From positions 620,001 through 684,000 of the forward strand of contig NZ_JBOUVX010000003.1 of the NCBI RefSeq assembly GCF_050789285.1: 64,000 nt of DNA, given 5' to 3'. The DNA is from CAVPWP01 sp050789285. GTDB lineage: Bacteria > Pseudomonadota > Alphaproteobacteria > Rhodobacterales > Rhodobacteraceae. The notes beneath the pieces are model-generated. The model was given only the letters and a program-made list of their open reading frames with translations, ran no database searches and had not been told where the DNA came from. Position 1 is the stretch's first letter; each line of letters begins with the position of its first letter. Shown here one piece after another: positions 60,120 to 64,000 of the stretch. A program made the position numbers and the translations under genes.

Positions 60120-61679
60120 TCAGGACGGGCGCCGCGCGGCCCAGTTGCCAAGCAGCCGGTCGAAGACGGCGTTGGCGTAAAGGCCGTTGGCAAGATGGAC
60201 GCGCAGCCCCACGGCCGCGGGGTGATAGGCCCAGAGCGGGAACATCGCCTGCGCCACGGCAACCACCGCGAAGCTGACGACGGCCAGCACGATCAGCGCC
60301 CATTCGAGCGGCCCCGGGGCCGGAGCGGCCGGCAACGTGCCCGCCGTCAGCCATTCCGCCCCGCGCTGGAGCGCGAAGTAGGACACCGAGGCGGCGACCG
60401 ACCAGACCACCGTGCGGCGGGTCAGCGCCCGGGGCGCGGCATCGGCAAGGCCCTGCGCGATCAGGTAGGCCACGCCGAAGATCAGGATGGCGCCCAGCGC
60501 GATCGATTGGGGCGACTTGTCGGCGACGCCGAAGGCAAGGCCGATCGCCGCATAGATCGCCAGCGCCAGAAGGAAGGCGCGGCCCACCGCGCGGCCGTCG
60601 GGAATGGCCACCGTTCCGGGGCGCCGGTTCGCCGCGACCTGGGCCACCGCCCCACCCGAGGCAAGGAACGCATGCGCCTTGTAAAGCGAATGCGCCACGA
60701 TGTGCAGCAGCGCCAGCGGGAACAGCGCAAGGCCGCACTGCATGATCATGAAGCCCATCTGCGCGATCGTGGACCACGCAAGCGAGGTCTTGACCGCCGG
60801 CTGGGTCAGCATGACGAGACCGCCGAAGAGCGCAGTGAACCCGCCCACCATCACCAGCAGCGCCAGCACCGCCGGCGACAGCAGCATGACATCGGCGAAG
60901 CGGATCAGAAGGAAACCGCCCGCGTTGATGACGCCCGCGTGCAGCAGCGCCGAGACGGGCGTCGGCGCCTCCATCACCTCGGTCAGCCAGCCGTGGGTGG
61001 GGAACTGCGCCGATTTCAGAAGCGCGGCCAGCGCCAGAAGCGTGGCGGCCGCGACCAGCGCGGGGCCGCCTTCGGCGACGCGGGCCTCGGCCAGGATCGT
61101 GGCGATGTCGGCCGTTCCGAAGACCCAGACCAGAAGAACGGTGGCGCCGATCAGCGCGGCGTCGCCGGCCCGCGCGACGACGGATTTCTTGCGGGCGGCG
61201 CGCTGTGCGGGCACCCGGTCGCGGTAGAACAGAAGAAGCTGGTGCAGGAACAGGCTGGTCGCGATCCAGGCAAGAACCAGCTGGAAGAGGTTGCCCGCCT
61301 GCACCAGCAGGAGAACCGCCGCCAGCGTCGCCGCCATCCGGCCCATGAAGGCGCCCTGCCGGGCCTCGCCGTCGAGGTAGGTCCCCGAATAGCGCAGCAC
61401 CACCCAGCCGATGAAGGACACGAGCGTCAGCATCATGACGCTCAGCACGTCAAGCCGGACCGACAGGCCCACGCCGCCCGCGCCCAGAAGCGCGCTGGTC
61501 GCCGGACCCCAGGCGATCAGCGCTGCCGCTGACGCCAGCGCCGCGCCTAGGGCGACAAGCGCCGCACCCTCGCACAGGCGGATCAGCCCCTGCGGCCGCA
61601 GGCCGGGGGCGCGCAGCGCGGCAAGGGCGGCAAGGATCAACGCGGCAGGCGCGATCAGCGGCAGGAAGGCGTAGGTCAT
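60120..61679 (-). CDS. dabB: inorganic carbon uptake membrane subunit DabB (NuoL-like)
   Basis: The product has 519 residues. ATG 61679 is preferred to ATG 61685 because CGGGAG is 6 bases from the former but touches the latter. It is a 14-helix-type antiporter-like subunit related to NuoL, with FPTHGWLTEVMEAPTPVSALLHAGVINAGGFL and the conserved Lys in KTSLAWSTIAQMGFM and HSLYKAHAFL. It is the ion-coupling partner of DabA. The operon is divergent from a LysR regulator. Confidence 0.93.
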   Translation of the reverse strand: MTYAFLPLIAPAALILAALAALRAPGLRPQGLIRLCEGAALVALGAALASAAALIAWGPATSALLGAGGVGLSVRLDVLSVMMLTLVSFIGWVVLRYSGTYLDGEARQGAFMGRMAATLAAVLLLVQAGNLFQLVLAWIATSLFLHQLLLFYRDRVPAQRAARKKSVVARAGDAALIGATVLLVWVFGTADIATILAEARVAEGGPALVAAATLLALAALLKSAQFPTHGWLTEVMEAPTPVSALLHAGVINAGGFLLIRFADVMLLSPAVLALLVMVGGFTALFGGLVMLTQPAVKTSLAWSTIAQMGFMIMQCGLALFPLALLHIVAHSLYKAHAFLASGGAVAQVAANRRPGTVAIPDGRAVGRAFLLALAIYAAIGLAFGVADKSPQSIALGAILIFGVAYLIAQGLADAAPRALTRRTVVWSVAASVSYFALQRGAEWLTAGTLPAAPAPGPLEWALIVLAVVSFAVVAVAQAMFPLWAYHPAAVGLRVHLANGLYANAVFDRLLGNWAARRPS

Positions 61680-61756
61680 CGTCATCTCCCGTTCCACGGT
61701 TCCGATCGGGTGTACTCAAGCGATGAGGTTAATAAAAATATATTGTTATCGCGTTT

Positions 61757-61777
61757 TCGTTCTACTAGATCGAACGA
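61757..61777. promoter_or_regulatory. LysR-type dyad TCGTTC-N9-GAACGA in the dabB/lysR region
   Basis: TCGTTC (61757-61762) and GAACGA (61772-61777) form a perfect interrupted inverted repeat next to the LysR start codon. The surrounding 61725-61750 is AT-rich and should contain the dabB promoter. The arrangement fits autoregulation and divergent activation. Confidence 0.5.
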
Positions 61778-61778
61778 T

Positions 61779-62654
61779 ATGTCGAACGATCTCAACTACC
61801 ACCATCTGCGCTACTTCCAGACCGTGGCCCACGAAGGCCACCTGACGCGCGCGGCCGAACGGCTGAATGTGTCGCAATCGGCGCTGTCGGCGCAGATCCG
61901 AAAGCTCGAGGAGCGGCTCGGCCAGGCCCTGTTCGAGCGGCGCGGCCGGGCGCTGCACCTGACCGAGGCCGGGCGCATCGCGCTTGACCACGCCGACGCG
62001 ATCTTTTCCACCGGGGACGAGCTTGTGGCCACGCTGCGCCAGACCGGGGCGCCGGGCCAGGTCCTGCGGATCGGGGCGCTGGCGACGCTGTCGCGCAACT
62101 TCCAGCTGGCGTTCCTGAAGCCACTTCTGGGGCGGCTGGACGTCGAGGTGATCCTGCGCTCGGGCAGCGCGGCCGAGCTTTTCAGCGCGCTTGCGGCGCT
62201 GCATCTCGACCTTGTGCTGACGAACCGCCCGCCTCCCGCGGACGCGCTGACGCCTTTCATCGTGCGGCCGCTCGATTCCCAGCCCGTCAGCCTGATCGGC
62301 GTGCCGCGGCTTTGCGCCGATGGCGTGCCGCTTGGCAACCGGCTGGCCGACGCCGCACTGATCCTGCCGACCATGGAAAGCGGGCTGCGCATGGGCTTCG
62401 ACGCGCTTGCCGACCGGCTGGGGGTGCGCCCGCGCATCGTGGCCGAGGTCGACGACATGGCGATGATGCGCCTCCTGGTGCGCGAGGGCATCGGCCTTGC
62501 GGTCCTGCCACCCATCGTGGTGCGCGACGAACTGTCGTCGGGCACGCTTGTCGAATGCGCCGCCCTGCCCGGCCTGAGCGAGACCTTCTACGGCGTCACC
62601 GTCGAACGCCGCTATCCCAACCCGCTTCTGGCCGAGGTCCTGGGCGCGGCCTGA
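61779..62654 (+). CDS. LysR-family regulator divergent from dabBA
   Basis: The product has 291 residues from ATG 61779; the 23-codon extension to GTG 61710 crosses the promoter and is not LysR-like. The helix-turn-helix is GHLTRAAERLNVSQSALSAQIRKLE, followed by a linker helix and a periplasmic-binding-type effector domain. The N-terminus NYHHLRYFQTVA resembles NhaR. It probably controls dabBA in response to carbon or ion status, judged from position only. Confidence 0.88.
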   Translation: MSNDLNYHHLRYFQTVAHEGHLTRAAERLNVSQSALSAQIRKLEERLGQALFERRGRALHLTEAGRIALDHADAIFSTGDELVATLRQTGAPGQVLRIGALATLSRNFQLAFLKPLLGRLDVEVILRSGSAAELFSALAALHLDLVLTNRPPPADALTPFIVRPLDSQPVSLIGVPRLCADGVPLGNRLADAALILPTMESGLRMGFDALADRLGVRPRIVAEVDDMAMMRLLVREGIGLAVLPPIVVRDELSSGTLVECAALPGLSETFYGVTVERRYPNPLLAEVLGAA

Positions 62655-62700
62655 CACCGCCACCTGGGTCGCCCGGCTCCGCCACAGACTGTCCTCGGCG

Positions 62701-63945
62701 TCAGTCCTCGGGCCCCGCATACTTGCCGGCGGTCGCGGGGAACATCGCCTTGATGATCTTCATGTGGCTGATGTCGACGGTCGCGTCCATGTGCAGGAAG
62801 ATCGCGGCGTCGCGAAACAGCTTCTCGACCCCGTTCTCCAGCATCGCGCCGTGCCCGCCGTGCAGTTCCAGCATGTGCTGCGCGACCTTCATGATCTCTT
62901 CCGAGGCATAGACCTTGGCCATGTTGCACAGGATATCGGCGTCCGGGTGGCGCAGGTCGACGGCGCGCGAGGCGCGTTCCACCAGCGACCGGACGGCCTC
63001 GATCCGGCAGGCCATGTCGGCAAGCCGGATCGCCACGGCCTGATGCTTGATCAGGATGCGCCCGCCCTGCACGTGATGCTGGACGAAGTCGGCCGTGCGC
63101 TCGAAGCAGGCCACGCCCACGCCAAGGTTCTTGGCCGCCTGGATGATCTTGCCCGCGCGGAAATACTGCCCGGCGCCGCCAAGCGCGGTGCCCTCGACCA
63201 GCAGGTGGCTGGCGGGGATGCGGCAGTCCTCGAGCGTGAGTTCGCCGTTGTTCATGAAGCGGCAGCCGATCGTCTCGTTGCACTTGGTCACGGTGAAGCC
63301 GGGGGTGCCGCGCGGGATCAGGAAGCTCGAGGTTCCCTGAAGCATCCCCTTGGTACGGTCGGTGTTGGCATAGACGACATAAAGCCCGGCGTCATAGCCG
63401 TTCGAGATGTACTGCTTGCGCCCGTTCAGTACCCAATGGTCGCCGTCGCGCACCGCGCGCGTCTGCATCGCGGCTTCGGGCGCGTTGTAGGGCAGCCAGC
63501 GGTCCGAGGCGCCGCGCGGCTCGGTCAGGGCGTGGGCCAGAAGGAAGGACGGATCCTCGAGCAGGCGGCGGAACCAGGGCTCGACCAGCTGCTTCGAGGC
63601 CACCTCGCGCAGCAGGATCGCCACCTTCCAGTTCTGCACCAGCTTGTCGGCAAGACCCGAGTCGCCGCGCGCCACCTCTTCCGCGATCAGCGCGAAGGTG
63701 CGCACCTCGGTCCCGGGATCTAGGTCGAAGCCGCCGTATTCCTCGGGCACGCCCAGCGTCCGGATGCCGATGGCTTCGGCGCCTTCGAGGATGCTGGGCG
63801 GCAACCGGTCGCCGGGGCTCATGTCCCATTCGCGCTGCCAGTTCGCCCGGATGAAGGGTGTCACGATGTCGTCGACGAAGGACCGGCAGCTGTCGCGCAT
63901 CATGCGCTGTTCTTCGGTCAGCGTGCTGTCATCTGCATGGATCAT
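62701..63945 (-). CDS. acyl-CoA dehydrogenase family protein
   Basis: The product has 414 residues from ATG 63945 with GGGGAGGAA upstream. FAD/acyl motifs: HALTEPRGASD (FAD strand), NGRKQYISNG, NLGVGVACFERT and the C-terminal ELHGGHGAM. The catalytic base region is NGVEKLFRDA: a Glu is in place. It oxidises an acyl-CoA in the cytosol; substrate chain unknown. A LacI-type half-palindrome lies 41 bases upstream. Confidence 0.9.
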   Translation of the reverse strand: MIHADDSTLTEEQRMMRDSCRSFVDDIVTPFIRANWQREWDMSPGDRLPPSILEGAEAIGIRTLGVPEEYGGFDLDPGTEVRTFALIAEEVARGDSGLADKLVQNWKVAILLREVASKQLVEPWFRRLLEDPSFLLAHALTEPRGASDRWLPYNAPEAAMQTRAVRDGDHWVLNGRKQYISNGYDAGLYVVYANTDRTKGMLQGTSSFLIPRGTPGFTVTKCNETIGCRFMNNGELTLEDCRIPASHLLVEGTALGGAGQYFRAGKIIQAAKNLGVGVACFERTADFVQHHVQGGRILIKHQAVAIRLADMACRIEAVRSLVERASRAVDLRHPDADILCNMAKVYASEEIMKVAQHMLELHGGHGAMLENGVEKLFRDAAIFLHMDATVDISHMKIIKAMFPATAGKYAGPED

Positions 63946-63985
63946 CCTGTTCCTCCCCTGTTCGCGCCGCCGCCGATCTGGCTGG

Positions 63986-63999
63986 TGCAATCGTTTGCG
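63986..63999. promoter_or_regulatory. LacI-type operator candidate TGCAATCGTTTGCG
   Basis: Matches the LacI-family consensus TGCAAnCGnTTGCA at all but the last base, with a central CG. It lies 41 bases upstream of the acyl-CoA dehydrogenase start and resembles the palindrome at 10063. Confidence 0.5.
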
Positions 64000-64000
64000 C

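Noticed and set aside
57618..61532. 1304-residue plus-strand open frame over dabA/dabB
   Set aside because: It is the antisense shadow of dabA and dabB; long antisense frames are expected at this GC content, and the product is low-complexity and rich in Arg, Gly and His.
61771..61790. Direct repeat TCGAACGAT around the LysR start codon
   Set aside because: The second copy is the coding sequence of the first codons; the inverted dyad at 61757-61777 explains the first copy better.

Overview
The window is chromosomal DNA of a high-GC alphaproteobacterium, most likely a member of the Rhodobacteraceae/Paracoccaceae. This rests on GC-rich coding (a pepF sample at 50941-51000 counts 43 G/C of 60), an NDUFS4-type complex I subunit, TL5-type L25, class I PhaC, a ROK-controlled xylFHG-xylBA operon and FNR/FixK-like boxes. 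The genus cannot be fixed from sequence alone. I see no rRNA, CRISPR array, insertion sequence or phage gene.

Layout. 1-2788 (+): amidohydrolase (cut by the window edge), SAM methyltransferase and PHP metallohydrolase. 2843-10027 (-): a catabolic run transcribed as amidohydrolase, bicupin, XdhC-like, mutarotase-like, 2-hydroxyacid dehydrogenase and aldo/keto reductase, plus a possible gene remnant. 10063-18458: a redox and storage block with an RNA-type metallo-beta-lactamase protein, amylosucrase, PhaC, a di-heme peroxidase and a CRTAC1-like protein; two FNR/FixK-like boxes lie in its promoters. 18455-25914: ROK regulator and the divergent xylose operon xylF-H-G-B-A. 25994-29021: uvrB, NDUFS4-like subunit and tRNA-Arg(TCT). 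29508-31737: a compact P450-ACP-alpha/beta-hydrolase cluster downstream of ychF. 33029-41487: housekeeping and accessory genes (VOC protein, Pmp3-like, trpA, MarR with nitroreductase, ZIP transporter, lactate dehydrogenase, lipoprotein, MFS, rplY). 41619-44515: copA-cueR behind a 19-bp-spacer MerR-type promoter. 44635-47258: ligase-associated exonuclease and ATP-dependent DNA ligase. 47230-51465: flavin amine oxidase, EEP-family protein and oligoendopeptidase F. About 51466-52860: a markedly AT-richer island with two overlapping genes, the second with a HEPN-type R-x4-H motif. 52990-57546: small membrane protein, aminotransferase/glutamine-synthetase-like pair, quinone reductase and cytochrome c. 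57660-62654: dabB-dabA inorganic-carbon uptake operon with a divergent LysR regulator. 62701-63945: acyl-CoA dehydrogenase behind a LacI-type half-palindrome.

How it fits together. The xylose genes carry uptake through to xylulose-5-phosphate. PhaC and amylosucrase suggest carbon storage. DabBA suggests bicarbonate accumulation. Three copies of TTGACCnnnGTCAA stand before phaC/di-heme peroxidase, the MBL gene and the cytochrome c gene, and would tie these loci to an oxygen- or redox-sensing regulator. The strongest candidate for something undescribed is the two-gene HEPN island at 51580-52840. The P450-ACP-hydrolase cluster is next.
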